From Waterburya agarophytonicola KI4 (lineage in GTDB: Bacteria > Cyanobacteriota > Cyanobacteriia > Cyanobacteriales > Xenococcaceae), in NCBI RefSeq assembly GCF_020640915.1, contig NZ_JADWDC010000041.1, positions 1 to 43,638 of the forward strand: a stretch of DNA of 43,638 nucleotides, written 5' to 3'. Shown here one piece after another: positions 9,732 to 19,090 of the stretch. The notes below the pieces were generated by a model. That model made no database searches and was not told the origin of the DNA. It was given only the letters and a program-made list of their open reading frames with translations. Within the stretch, counting starts at the first letter, position 1. Each line of letters begins with the position of its first letter. A program made the position numbers and the translations under genes.

Positions 9732-11450
9732 GTGCTATATCTGGCAGAAATACAAAAACAAACTAAAGGTTTTATGGGCGGAGTTGAAACAAAGTTAAAA
9801 CTCATTGCCTGTCAAAGAAACGATCAAAGTTGGAGTCTTGTTAGTAACGAGTTTGCTACTACCGATCGCGCTGGCGATTTTGGGGAAGGGGCTTTAGTTA
9901 TTTTAAACTTAGGTGTTAATCGTCAAGTTCAAGGCGATGTAGAATCGGCATCTCAAAAAATTGTTGGTGTTTTAAAAAATTTTTCTCGCCTTTTAGAAAA
10001 AACTAAAAATCAAGAGCAAGAAATTGGTCAGTGGAAAGAGTCTTTAACCATTCAAAGTGAAGAGTTGAGCCGTCAAAAAATTGAGATGGAAACTCGCCTC
10101 GAACAAGTCGAACAGATGGAAGAAGAGTTTAAACAATTTGAGCAACAGAAAGAAGAAATTGCGATCGCTGCATCCGAAGCCAGTAAAATTCAAGCAGAAT
10201 TTGAAGCTAAAAGTGCCGAATTACAAGGTGCTTGGGAACAATTAAGAGGTCAGCAACAAAATCTAGAACAACAGCTAAGAGAATCAAAAATTCTAGATGA
10301 ATCTCAAGCTAATAATATTAAACAGCAATTAACAGTTTTAGCTAATACTGCCAATTTGGGAGACTCTTTAAAAGACAAATTAGAGTCAACCACAACCACA
10401 ATTGAAAGTCAACAACAACTACTTCAACCTCACTGGCAAAATTTAACTGATTGCTCGGAAAAAATACAAGCCAAACGTGAAGAATTAGAGAGTAAAACAA
10501 TAGAACTCTCTAGCAGTAAGCAGCAAATACAGTCTTTAATTGATACTATTGCCCAAAAAGAGCAGCAGCTTAAGGTTGCGCAAAAGTCTTTAGAAGTCAA
10601 GCAAGAGTTGAGTAGTTTTCTTAAGCTTCGGTCAACAGAACAGGAAAGTATGTTGGAAATGCTGGCAGGTTCTCAATCTGATTTTGCGGGAGTACCGAAA
10701 GTAAATCTCCAAGAATTAGAGAATATGCCCTTACCAAATTTAGAAACTGTTGTTGAAGGTCTCAAAAAAGATTTAGAAAAAGTAGCTAGATTTGTTAACG
10801 ATCAAGAAGAAGAATTGGGTTGGCAATGTAAAGCAGTAGAAGAAATTGAAGCTAAAATTGCCACGGTAGGAGAATTTGAACGTTTTACTTTAGAGCAAGA
10901 ATTAGCTGATGAATTAGAAGCGAAAAAAATGCTTGACCAAACATTAGTCGGTCAGCGTCGTTCTTTAAAGGAAAGACATCAAGTTTTATTACAACACAAT
11001 AGAGTATTAAAACGCCGTCAAGGAGTAATTGATTTTGATTTTGATTCGGAAATCCAAGATATTGATTTAAGTTCGATTAAAAAAGGATTAGAAGAACAAC
11101 ATCACAAACTCCAACAACAGCAGCAAGATTTGGCTGGGGAAATATCCCAGATACAAGAAGATATTCAAAATCTACAAATCGAACTAGAACAACAAAAAAC
11201 TCAAAAAAACGAGTTGGAGTCAAATATTGTTCGGCAACAGGAAGAATGGAATGAAATTAATGTAAGCGTTGTCAAAGTTCAATCTCAAATTGATTTTTAC
11301 GAACAACAATTACAGCCTTTACAAGATACTCTTGATACGCTGAAGGATCGAGTTGGAGAAATCGAGCAATTGATGGCAGATTATGTTGATAAAAATCCTA
11401 CTGGGGCTGTTGGAGAAATCGAACGAATTATTGATGAATTGATCGCTTAA
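9732..11450 (+). CDS. hmpF: Pilus motility taxis protein HmpF, coiled-coil
   Basis: A 572-aa protein matching HmpF, a cyanobacteria-specific coiled-coil protein required for type IV pilus activity and motility in hormogonia and phototactic cells. The N-terminus (MLYLAEIQKQTKGFMGG, then a globular segment to about residue 75) is the recognisable family signature. Residues of about 85-345 and 375-555 are long Glu/Gln/Lys-rich heptad coiled coil (runs such as LEQQLRESK and LQQQQQDL), with a short non-coil break at about 300-340. There is no signal peptide or membrane segment. The start is GTG at 9732, preceded by AAGAGGA about 10 nt upstream. It is divergent from hmpB-hmpC-hmpD, which strongly supports the name. 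Confidence 0.9.
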   Translation: MLYLAEIQKQTKGFMGGVETKLKLIACQRNDQSWSLVSNEFATTDRAGDFGEGALVILNLGVNRQVQGDVESASQKIVGVLKNFSRLLEKTKNQEQEIGQWKESLTIQSEELSRQKIEMETRLEQVEQMEEEFKQFEQQKEEIAIAASEASKIQAEFEAKSAELQGAWEQLRGQQQNLEQQLRESKILDESQANNIKQQLTVLANTANLGDSLKDKLESTTTTIESQQQLLQPHWQNLTDCSEKIQAKREELESKTIELSSSKQQIQSLIDTIAQKEQQLKVAQKSLEVKQELSSFLKLRSTEQESMLEMLAGSQSDFAGVPKVNLQELENMPLPNLETVVEGLKKDLEKVARFVNDQEEELGWQCKAVEEIEAKIATVGEFERFTLEQELADELEAKKMLDQTLVGQRRSLKERHQVLLQHNRVLKRRQGVIDFDFDSEIQDIDLSSIKKGLEEQHHKLQQQQQDLAGEISQIQEDIQNLQIELEQQKTQKNELESNIVRQQEEWNEINVSVVKVQSQIDFYEQQLQPLQDTLDTLKDRVGEIEQLMADYVDKNPTGAVGEIERIIDELIA

Positions 11451-11505
11451 ATAAAGTGTTATATCAATCTTATTAGCAGGTAAAATCGTGAGTAAACTTA
11501 GTTTT

Positions 11506-12291
11506 TCATCTTAAACCCTTGATATTAGTCTCTAAACAATTAATCGGGTAGTCAATCCAATTATCTAGATACAAAACCTTTCTAATCGGAATTGTTTCTA
11601 CTACACAGTTGCTATAAGATATGGCTTCCAATGTAGAAACAAAATCTTGCGTCCAAATATTTTCTTTAACTGGAATATTATTATTTCGTAGAAAATTTAG
11701 TAAATGAGTACGCTGTATTCCTGATAAAATTCCCGAATCTAGATTGGGAGTATACCAACAACCATCCTGCCATCCCCAAAGATTTCCCGTGCTAGTTTCT
11801 AGCCAGTTACCGTGGCGATCGATTAAAATTGCTTCTTGGGCGTTGAGTTTCAACGCTGCCTGACGAGCCAAATATGAACCTAAATAATTGCCAGTTTTGT
11901 GTTGTGCTAGTTCTCGTTTATATAAACTATCTGTAGCTACCCAGGCAGTTATTCCTACAGATTGACGTTGTTTTAAATCTTCAGGTAAATTGCGTCCTGT
12001 AATCCATTCTTTGCCGTCTGGAAAGATCGCCATTCGGAGGATCGTAAAATGACTGGATAAATGCAGCGCACCTTGTTTGAGTTTTTCCCAGTCGGGTTGT
12101 AGCCAGTTAAAAGCTTTTAAACTATTGTTTAGGCGATCGCAATGAGCTTGCCAGTAGGTTAGGTGGCAATCTAACGATTTCTGATAAACTCGCATAGTGG
12201 TAAATATACTAGCACCGTAACATAATTCTGGAGCATCGGCATCTAGCAGTATCTGCTTTGAATCGATGAGTTTGCCATCATACCAATACAT
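11506..12291 (-). CDS. Class IV aminotransferase, probable aminodeoxychorismate lyase
   Basis: A PLP-dependent fold-type IV enzyme of 261 aa. Its closest families are 4-amino-4-deoxychorismate lyase (PabC, which makes p-aminobenzoate for folate) and branched-chain/D-amino-acid aminotransferases. Visible are the start FxxxxR (RMAIFPDG region), the PLP lysine K132 in HKTGNYLGSYLARQAA, the PLP-N1 glutamate E165 in LETSTGNLW, and the phosphate-binding GILSGIQR (187-194). Its short length and the N-YL-S-L-AR spacing favour a lyase over a BCAT, but I cannot separate these by eye. Three tandem octamers directly precede the start codon. The convergent neighbour hmpF ends 55 bp away. Confidence 0.82.
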   Translation of the reverse strand: MYWYDGKLIDSKQILLDADAPELCYGASIFTTMRVYQKSLDCHLTYWQAHCDRLNNSLKAFNWLQPDWEKLKQGALHLSSHFTILRMAIFPDGKEWITGRNLPEDLKQRQSVGITAWVATDSLYKRELAQHKTGNYLGSYLARQAALKLNAQEAILIDRHGNWLETSTGNLWGWQDGCWYTPNLDSGILSGIQRTHLLNFLRNNNIPVKENIWTQDFVSTLEAISYSNCVVETIPIRKVLYLDNWIDYPINCLETNIKGLR

Positions 12292-12294
12292 AAA

Positions 12295-12318
12295 TATTTG
12301 TCTATTTGTCTATTTGTC
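12295..12318 (-). repeat. Octamer tandem repeat touching the aminotransferase start
   Basis: Three perfect copies of TATTTGTC (12295-12302, 12303-12310, 12311-12318), read on the gene strand as GACAAATA x3. They end three bases before the ATG at 12291 and therefore occupy the ribosome-binding region. No Shine-Dalgarno is visible there. Copy number could vary by slippage. Confidence 0.8.
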
Positions 12319-12349
12319 TAAAATTCGGCTTAATATTCAAACATAAATT

Positions 12350-14257
12350 TTACTCCGAGATTTCTGTATCGGACTCCCTGACAGAGGGTAATTTATTTTG
12401 ATCGGGGTCTGGATCGATATTTTCTAAGCAAAAGATTGCAACAACTCCCGCAATGGTTGAAATAATCAAGGCTAAGATTAGAGGCTTCAACCACTTTGGT
12501 TGCTTTCTTGCGGGGAGGTTTTCGTCTCCTCCAATTATGTCAGGCATTGTAGAGATTGGTATTTTAGTCTCTTCTAAAGGACTATCGTCAATATTAAGAG
12601 AATCAGCAAAAGAGCCTGCCAAGTTATTGTCAGCCCACAAATTAGATTCATTAAGAGCAGACTCAACATCCGACCAAGAAACGATCTCTTCAGGAATATT
12701 AGACTGGGAACTTACCTTGCAGTGAACTAAAGCAACGGTAACGTTATCGTGTCCATTTTCTTGATTTGCAATTTCAATTAAACTATTGACAGCACTGGGT
12801 AAATCTTTTTTACCATCTAGTACTGGTAAAATTTGATGTTGCCAATGTTGTTCGACGCGATCAAAATCACTCAAACCATCGGTACAGAGCAAAAATATAC
12901 AATCACTCTCAATCATGTAGCGTTGTAAATTGGGGTGGAGTGCAGTAGAATCTCTCATACCTACAGCTTGGATCAAAGCCCCCGCCGAAGGATATTGTAG
13001 AGAATCGCGATAGATAGCATAGCCCAATCGCACTTCTCTAGAAGCAAGATCGTCATCTGTCGTCACTTGATGACAACTATCGGGAGTAATCCAATAAATG
13101 CGAGAGTCTCCAACATGAGCTAAATACATCTCGTGAGCGCAGGAAAGAGCCATAACTAGGGTAGTACCCATTCGTTCCCTTTCTTGACGTTGTTCGCTAT
13201 CATTACGTTGGCTGATGATATCGTTTGCCCCGTTGATATACTTAGTCAATTTACCTAGTATCTTACCTGGGGAAAGTTCCTCTAAAGCTAGTTGAGATAT
13301 TTTGCTCTCTAGATAGTTGATGGTTTCTCCCGAGGCAATTTCTCCGCCATCATGACCCCCTACTCCATCACAGACAATAGCTAGGGATTTTTCTAGTTGG
13401 GGAATATTTTGGGGATCGACAGTAGGATAGACTGCATCTTCATTATTACTGCGATTGGGCCCCGAATCAGTAAGAGCATAAATTTGATAGGAATATTTGC
13501 TGACTAATCGACAGTTCGCGATCGCTTTATCCAATACGGCGATCGCCTGACGAATATCTTCAATTTTGCCCGTTTCTAAAAAGCTGCCTAGCTGCTCGAC
13601 CACATCTTTAATAGTGAAATGGGCGTTTTGCGACCATTCCTTCCAGGTACTGCCTAAATTTCGCAAGCTGGGCTGATATTCTCGATCGAACTCTAATTCT
13701 AAAAGTTGCAATACCTGACCGTTGATTCTAATCAAGTCAGGATTGAGCAAAGTAGATGCCACCTTTTTGCTTGATAAAGGTTTCCACAACTTAGCCATTT
13801 GCCAGAGCCAATTAAGCTGTTGAAACGCAGCAGCATCAGACCATAGAGTTTGAAATTTAGGAATAAGTTGCTGTGGATATTTTAGTTGACCCGATGGGCT
13901 GCTGGGAACAGTACCATAATCGAGCAACCAGGCATCTGTATTATCCAACAAACCATAAACTTGAGGAACATGAGGATAACAAGGAAAAAGTTGTAGATAA
14001 GCCACAATCTCTGGGGGAACTTCTTCCGGCGTGACAGGAGCTTTGCTGGGTTGAGTATCTAGAAATATTTGAGGGGATAAAGCTAGATATCTACTGCTAA
14101 TAGTACTTCCTGGCTCGTTGGGTACTATCGCTTTGTTGCTCCACAAATAGCGTTTGATGGTTGGCGTATTACATCGATTACAAAAATGAGCTTCTAGGGA
14201 GTTAGACGCTGTGCAGTGAGGATTCGAGCAGTGAATTCTAGGCTCAGGATGTGGCAT
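12350..14257 (-). CDS. PP2C-family Ser/Thr phosphatase with zinc ribbon and kinase-like region
   Basis: A multidomain protein of 635 aa. An N-terminal zinc ribbon (C10, C15, C26, C29) is followed by a region (about 55-230) that resembles a decayed protein-kinase fold: VPQVYGLL, WLLDYGTV and NPDLIRINGQVLQLLEL recall hinge and catalytic-loop segments without the catalytic residues. A PP2C domain spans about 255-515, with metal ligands in NNEDAV (D274), VCDGVGGHDGG (D297), AHVGDSRIYW (D384), CTDGLSD (D460) and HDNVTVAL (D504). A linker leads to one membrane helix (about 589-610) and a short acidic tail. It should dephosphorylate Ser/Thr-phosphoproteins at the membrane, with metal-binding residues intact. 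The kinase-like assignment is my inference; the phosphatase call is firm. Confidence 0.88.
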   Translation of the reverse strand: MPHPEPRIHCSNPHCTASNSLEAHFCNRCNTPTIKRYLWSNKAIVPNEPGSTISSRYLALSPQIFLDTQPSKAPVTPEEVPPEIVAYLQLFPCYPHVPQVYGLLDNTDAWLLDYGTVPSSPSGQLKYPQQLIPKFQTLWSDAAAFQQLNWLWQMAKLWKPLSSKKVASTLLNPDLIRINGQVLQLLELEFDREYQPSLRNLGSTWKEWSQNAHFTIKDVVEQLGSFLETGKIEDIRQAIAVLDKAIANCRLVSKYSYQIYALTDSGPNRSNNEDAVYPTVDPQNIPQLEKSLAIVCDGVGGHDGGEIASGETINYLESKISQLALEELSPGKILGKLTKYINGANDIISQRNDSEQRQERERMGTTLVMALSCAHEMYLAHVGDSRIYWITPDSCHQVTTDDDLASREVRLGYAIYRDSLQYPSAGALIQAVGMRDSTALHPNLQRYMIESDCIFLLCTDGLSDFDRVEQHWQHQILPVLDGKKDLPSAVNSLIEIANQENGHDNVTVALVHCKVSSQSNIPEEIVSWSDVESALNESNLWADNNLAGSFADSLNIDDSPLEETKIPISTMPDIIGGDENLPARKQPKWLKPLILALIISTIAGVVAIFCLENIDPDPDQNKLPSVRESDTEISE

Positions 14258-14570
14258 GGATGTTTTAAGCTATTGAGCATACTCCTTATAAAAGGGAGTT
14301 TCGGTTACATTTTGCTACAAGAATTGCTTGATTAGGTATTTCAACCCAGAGCAACCTCATAATTTTGACTGGGGACAGCGGACACTCGCAAGTCTTAGCT
14401 TTTTAGGCCAGGAAACGAGTGACATTAATCGAGTCTTAAGCCGATATTATAAACTCATTTAATCCGTCCATTATGTCAAATCTCATAGCGTTTAAGATTT
14501 CTCTATCGTAAATTAGAAATTTTATTATATGTTCGTTTTTATCTCAATCATTATTGAATATTTATAGTTT
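14258..14570. other. Spacer upstream of the PP2C phosphatase gene
   Basis: A 313-bp AT-rich gap between two genes on the minus strand. It must carry the phosphatase promoter. I see no open frame, hairpin terminator or repeat that stands out. Confidence 0.4.
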
Positions 14571-15281
14571 TCAACTGTCATATAGTTTTCGCAAACTCTC
14601 TTCTAAAGCTACGGTTAACTTTTGAGAGCTTTGGCGCAATGAATCGTTAAAATAGTCAGCAACAGTTAAAGGCGAACCAATATCCACTGTAACTTCTGTT
14701 CCCCATTTAGGAACGGGTTCGCTGTAGCGAATCCCTACAGGTAATATTTTAACCTTTCTCTTAAATTTGTCTGTTTCTGCTTGTAAAGCAATTAGAGCAA
14801 CGCCTCTTTTTAGAGGATGAATTTGGCGATCGTAATAGATACCCCCTTCAGGAAAAATTACTAACATTTCTCGATCTTGTTTCAATAGTTTAATACTGTG
14901 GCGGACACTATTGAGGTTTGGGCGATCTGTATTTACGGGAAATCCTCCCATACGGCGAATTACCCAGCCTTGAAACCCTCTAACTTCATTGGCAGAAACC
15001 ATAAAGCGCAGATCTCTACCACTAGCTAGCCTACCTACTGCATAAGGAACTATCAAAGCATCCCAACGAGAGCGATGAGTTGGGGCAACAATCACGGGAG
15101 CGTCACTAGGAATATTATCCTGTCCGTTAATTTGTATTTTGCCAAAGAAAAGAGGTAAAACTAGATGGCATCCTATGGGATAAAGTATTTTTGCCACCCA
15201 AGGGGATATACGAGAATTTAACTCATCTGGTAGTTCGGAATTTAGATTAGGGGAATTGGGCTGTGGTTTTAGCTGAGTCAT
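14571..15281 (-). CDS. 1-acyl-sn-glycerol-3-phosphate acyltransferase family protein
   Basis: A PlsC-like acyltransferase of 236 aa that transfers an acyl group to lysophosphatidate or a related glycerolipid at the membrane. The catalytic HX4D motif is THRSRWD (H69, D74), block III is visible as FMVSANEVRGFQGWVIRRMG (93-112), and the substrate motif is VIFPEGG (141-147), with the final PVGIRY block near 182-187. A hydrophobic segment at about 33-47 could lie in the membrane. Cyanobacteria carry several PlsC paralogues, and this one cannot be assigned to the main pathway from sequence alone. It is divergent from the LivG-type ATPase gene across 188 bp. Confidence 0.9.
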   Translation of the reverse strand: MTQLKPQPNSPNLNSELPDELNSRISPWVAKILYPIGCHLVLPLFFGKIQINGQDNIPSDAPVIVAPTHRSRWDALIVPYAVGRLASGRDLRFMVSANEVRGFQGWVIRRMGGFPVNTDRPNLNSVRHSIKLLKQDREMLVIFPEGGIYYDRQIHPLKRGVALIALQAETDKFKRKVKILPVGIRYSEPVPKWGTEVTVDIGSPLTVADYFNDSLRQSSQKLTVALEESLRKLYDS

Positions 15282-15469
15282 TAAGGGACTAAGATTCGAT
15301 CCATTCTATTTACCACCTTAATTTTTCTTGAATAAAATTTGTTATTGATACGGGACACTTAGTTAGTTGTCATTCTGTTAGATTCAGTCTTTGATTGATT
15401 TAAAAACTGGATTGAGATTTTTTTGGTACTTTTAGATAAATCACTCAAGGAAATAAATTTATTAAAGTA

Positions 15470-16237
15470 GTGCAACAAGCAGACTCTTTACTCAATGCCA
15501 CCCAATTATCTAAAAGCTTTGGCGGTATCAAGGCAGTCAATAATGCTCATATTCGGGTCGATCGCGGTAGTATCACGGGATTAATTGGTCCTAACGGAGC
15601 GGGAAAAACAACTTTATTTAATTTACTCTCTAATTTTATTAGACCCGATAGTGGCAGTATTCTCTTTGATAATCAGCCAATTCATAGTTTACCCCCTCAT
15701 AAAATTGCCGAACGCGGTTTTATTCGGACTTTTCAAGTAGCTAGAGTTCTGTCTCGTTTATCTGTCTTGGAAAATATGTTGTTGGCAACACCAAATCAAA
15801 CGGGAGAAAACTTTTTTAAGGTTTGGTTTCAACAAGGTAAATTGCGGAGTGAGGAAAGAGCGAATAAAGAACGAGCAATGAGTATTTTGGAGTCTGTTGG
15901 ACTATCGGCTAAGGCTTATGATTATGCAGGAGCATTGTCTGGGGGACAAAGAAAGCTCTTGGAAATGGCTCGTACTTTGATGACCAATCCGAAATTGATT
16001 TTATTAGACGAACCCGCAGCAGGGGTTAATCCTACTTTAATCAATCAAATTTGCGAACATATTCTGGACTGGAATCAACAGGGAATTTCTTTTTTGGTAA
16101 TCGAACACAACATGGATGTAATTATGAGCCTTTGCGATCGCGTTTGGGTTTTGGCAGAGGGGACAAATCTAGCAGAAGGTACGCCAGCCGAAATTCAGAA
16201 TAATAATGAGGTGCTTGAGGCTTATTTGGGGCAATGA
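15470..16237 (+). CDS. ABC transporter ATP-binding protein, LivG/NatA type
   Basis: An ATPase of the branched-chain/neutral amino acid (HAAT) importer class. Motifs are Walker A GPNGAGKTT (40-48), Q-loop Q89 in RTFQVARV, signature LSGGQRK (156-162), Walker B LILLDEP (176-182), the LivG-typical AAGVNPT (183-189) and H-loop H213 in VIEHNMDVIM. The C-terminus (GTPAEIQNN..LEAYLGQ) is also LivG-like. In cyanobacteria the comparable NatA subunit is often encoded apart from its permeases, as here. The start is GTG; no ATG precedes the conserved region. Its stop overlaps the start of the first DUF2079 gene by four bases (ATGA), which implies coupled translation with two membrane proteins of unrelated family. 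The transport substrate is not proven. Confidence 0.88.
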   Translation: MQQADSLLNATQLSKSFGGIKAVNNAHIRVDRGSITGLIGPNGAGKTTLFNLLSNFIRPDSGSILFDNQPIHSLPPHKIAERGFIRTFQVARVLSRLSVLENMLLATPNQTGENFFKVWFQQGKLRSEERANKERAMSILESVGLSAKAYDYAGALSGGQRKLLEMARTLMTNPKLILLDEPAAGVNPTLINQICEHILDWNQQGISFLVIEHNMDVIMSLCDRVWVLAEGTNLAEGTPAEIQNNNEVLEAYLGQ

Positions 16238-17676
16238 TGTTGAATGCAGTCAAAAAATCGATCACAGAGGGAGAATCAAAGTTTTTTTTACTAATTTTAT
16301 TAGCAATCGCAACAGGTATTTTTGTTGCTGCTAGCAGTTTTCGACACGGGGTATTTAGATCGGGAACGGATTTGGCTTTTTTCGATCAACTGGTCTTTTT
16401 ACTCAGTCAAGGGTTGCTGCCTGTTTCTTCGATTTTGCCAGGGGTACATTTGATCGGCGATCATGCTGCGTTTGTACTTTATCCCATTGGTTTGCTCTAT
16501 GTTATTTTTCCCGACGTTCATTGGTTGTTGTTGGTACAAGCGATCTCTTTGGTTAGCGGAGCAATTCCAATCTATGCTCTTAGTTTGAATGCGGGCTTGG
16601 CAGTTGCTACAGCTAGAACTGTGGCGGTTTGCTATGTTTTGTATCCTGGGTTATTTAACATCAATTTTTATACCGAACTACGTACGGAAACTATTGCTGT
16701 TACTGCTTTATTGTGGGCGACATGGGCTTTTAAAACAGATCGCGATGGATGGGCTGCGATCGCTGTAATAGTGACTTTGCTTTCAAAAGAAGCTATGAGT
16801 ATTACTGTAGTTGGTTTGGGAGTGTGGCTCTGGTGGGAGCGCAAACGATTTATTCCAGGCTTAATTTGTATCCTGAGCAGTATAGGCTGGTTTTTGCTTT
16901 CGGCTATTTACATTATTCCTAATTTTCGTGGCGGGCATCAAATGGCAGGTACATGGCACTACGAATCGATAGGGGATTCTTTACCAGAGATTGCTTTGAA
17001 AGTTTTAGTTCAACCCCAATTGTTATTGGTTAGATCGATCGCCCCCGATCGCTTATTTTATTATTTGTTATTGTTGTTGCCGATCGCGATCGGTTTGCAC
17101 TGGCGCAAAATTGGCGCGTTGATTCCTGCTTTACCCATGTTGGGATTGAATATCTTGGCTGATTATTCAGGACAAAGAGATTTAATTCATCATTATTCTT
17201 TACCAATTATTCCTTTTCTTTTTGTCTGGTTAATTGATTCTTTGGGCTATCTCAAGCGGTATGACTACAGACAATGGTTATCGCGACGTTTGTTAATAAT
17301 TTGGGCAATTATTGGCTTTTTAACTTTGGCTAAGTTTAGTTATTTTTGGACTCGTTATTTACCCTTGATGCCTAATGCCAGAATAGTCGATCGCGCGATC
17401 TCTTTAATTAAACCAGAAGATAAAGTATTGACTACAGGCTTTGTCGCCCCCCATCTTTCCCATCGCCCCATAATTAAACTCTTAGAAGGGGATTGGGATT
17501 TAGCCAGAATAAAACAAGAAGATTTAGATACTGTTTTGATTGCTATGCAGCATTTAAGTGCAGCAACTCCTGAAGAAAAAGCGATCGCTCTGAAAGTCCA
17601 ATTAGGAAATTCACCTGAATTCAATCTGGTATATCATCAACAAGATGTTTTCTTATTCCAGCAGAGATTGCAATGA
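16234..17676 (+). CDS. DUF2079 multi-pass membrane protein (copy 1)
   Basis: A 480-aa integral membrane protein with around ten or more hydrophobic segments, of the DUF2079 family, which I recall as related to GT-C-fold glycosyltransferases. Shared family landmarks are FRHG at 33-36, GDHAAF (75-80), RDLIHHYSLPIIPFL in the middle and VAPHLSHRPII near 407. Where DUF2079 proteins, including the neighbouring copy, carry a FHPE motif after the third hydrophobic block, this copy has LRTET, so a candidate active-site segment is changed. It overlaps the LivG-like gene by 4 bp and the second copy by 4 bp. No substrate is known; a role in envelope sugar or lipid transfer is inference. Confidence 0.85.
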   Translation: MMLNAVKKSITEGESKFFLLILLAIATGIFVAASSFRHGVFRSGTDLAFFDQLVFLLSQGLLPVSSILPGVHLIGDHAAFVLYPIGLLYVIFPDVHWLLLVQAISLVSGAIPIYALSLNAGLAVATARTVAVCYVLYPGLFNINFYTELRTETIAVTALLWATWAFKTDRDGWAAIAVIVTLLSKEAMSITVVGLGVWLWWERKRFIPGLICILSSIGWFLLSAIYIIPNFRGGHQMAGTWHYESIGDSLPEIALKVLVQPQLLLVRSIAPDRLFYYLLLLLPIAIGLHWRKIGALIPALPMLGLNILADYSGQRDLIHHYSLPIIPFLFVWLIDSLGYLKRYDYRQWLSRRLLIIWAIIGFLTLAKFSYFWTRYLPLMPNARIVDRAISLIKPEDKVLTTGFVAPHLSHRPIIKLLEGDWDLARIKQEDLDTVLIAMQHLSAATPEEKAIALKVQLGNSPEFNLVYHQQDVFLFQQRLQ

Positions 17677-19085
17677 CCAAAAGCAAAAATCCAAATGAAA
17701 CTGACATTGAGTCTTCCCTAATTTGGATTATTATCATTGCTGCTTTAATTCTATTTATCTCTAGCAGTGGACGACACGCTTTATTTCAATCTACTGCTTT
17801 CGATTTGGGTATTTTTGATAATGCTATTTATTTGATTAGCCAGGGAAAAGAACCAATTATTAGCTTTCGTGGTTTGCACATTTTGGGAGATCATGCAGCT
17901 TGGATTCTTTATTTTTTGGCAATACCTTATAAAATCTACCCTAGCGTTTACTGGTTATTTTTCATTCAAGCCCTGTCTCTAGCAATAGGAGTTTTGCCAG
18001 TCTGGTATCTAGCAAGACAAGCAGATTTGAGTCAGGCGCAAGGTTATAGCTTGGCGATCGCTTATTTATTTTATCCTGTAGTTTTTAATGCCAATCTATT
18101 TGATTTTCATCCCGAAGTAATTGCCATCCCTTTAATTTTAGGCTCGGTATGGGCTGCTAGAGCCAAGAAACTTTGGTGGTTTGTTACGGCAATTATTTTT
18201 ATTCTGGGTTGTAAGGCGGTATTAGCTTTAATGGTTATGGCAATAGGAATGTGGTTAATCGTTAGAGAAAAAAGAATTATCTATGGTGCCATCGCGATTT
18301 TTGCTGGCATAGTTTGGTTTATAATTGCCACTCAATTAATTATTCCTACTTTTAGCGGAGAAGAAGCTGCTGCTGTAGGCAGATACGATTTTTTAGGCGA
18401 TTCGGTGCAGGAAATTGCCCGAAATTTGATTTTTAAACCTGGATTGGTATTGAGTAAAATCTTCACTCTTGCCAATCTGGAATACTTGCTTTTGTTGCTA
18501 ATTCCTTGGTGCTGGGGATTATCTTGGAAAAATCTTCATCCCCTATTTGGAGCTACACCGTTGTTGCTCTTAAATTTATTAACAAATTACCAACTACAAA
18601 AAGACCTGATTCATCAATATTCTTTGCCCATTTTACCTTTTTTGGTACTGGCTGCGATCGCCACTTTACAATCTAAGAATGGTTGGTTGCAAAGTAGAAA
18701 AGCGATCGCACTGTGGTCTTTAATTACCTGGTTAGCTTTAGCAAAATTCGGCTATTTTGGTAGTAAATATCTCCAATCTATGGATACTAGGATGGCTACT
18801 AAAACCGCTATTTCTAAAATTGCGACCAAAGCTTCAGTTTTAGCTCCCGCAACCGTTGTACCTCATTTAAGCCACCGTCCTGAAATCGAAGCGATCGATA
18901 ATAGTATTCCTGAACCCGATCTCGATCGCTTTCAATATGTCATCATAAATAGTCGCCATTTGGGTATTAATGTATCTCCCGAACTGATCGATAATTTATT
19001 GCTGCGATTAGAGCAATCTCCATATTTTCAGCTAGATTTTCGACAAGATGATGTGTTTCTCTTTAGTAAAATTTCTCATTCATAA
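17673..19085 (+). CDS. DUF2079 multi-pass membrane protein (copy 2)
   Basis: A 470-aa paralogue of the preceding gene and clearly homologous along its length: RHALF, GDHAAWILYF, FDFHPEVIAIPL (the usual FHPE motif), KDLIHQYSLPILPFL and VVPHLSHRPEI line up with copy 1. The arrangement implies an old tandem duplication followed by divergence. Ten or so membrane segments alternate with short loops, with a longer loop after GEEAAAVGRYDFLGDS. The start overlaps the stop of copy 1 by 4 bp, and surE follows 5 bp after its stop, so the four genes look like one transcript. Function unknown. Confidence 0.87.
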   Translation: MTKSKNPNETDIESSLIWIIIIAALILFISSSGRHALFQSTAFDLGIFDNAIYLISQGKEPIISFRGLHILGDHAAWILYFLAIPYKIYPSVYWLFFIQALSLAIGVLPVWYLARQADLSQAQGYSLAIAYLFYPVVFNANLFDFHPEVIAIPLILGSVWAARAKKLWWFVTAIIFILGCKAVLALMVMAIGMWLIVREKRIIYGAIAIFAGIVWFIIATQLIIPTFSGEEAAAVGRYDFLGDSVQEIARNLIFKPGLVLSKIFTLANLEYLLLLLIPWCWGLSWKNLHPLFGATPLLLLNLLTNYQLQKDLIHQYSLPILPFLVLAAIATLQSKNGWLQSRKAIALWSLITWLALAKFGYFGSKYLQSMDTRMATKTAISKIATKASVLAPATVVPHLSHRPEIEAIDNSIPEPDLDRFQYVIINSRHLGINVSPELIDNLLLRLEQSPYFQLDFRQDDVFLFSKISHS

Positions 19086-19090
19086 ATGAA

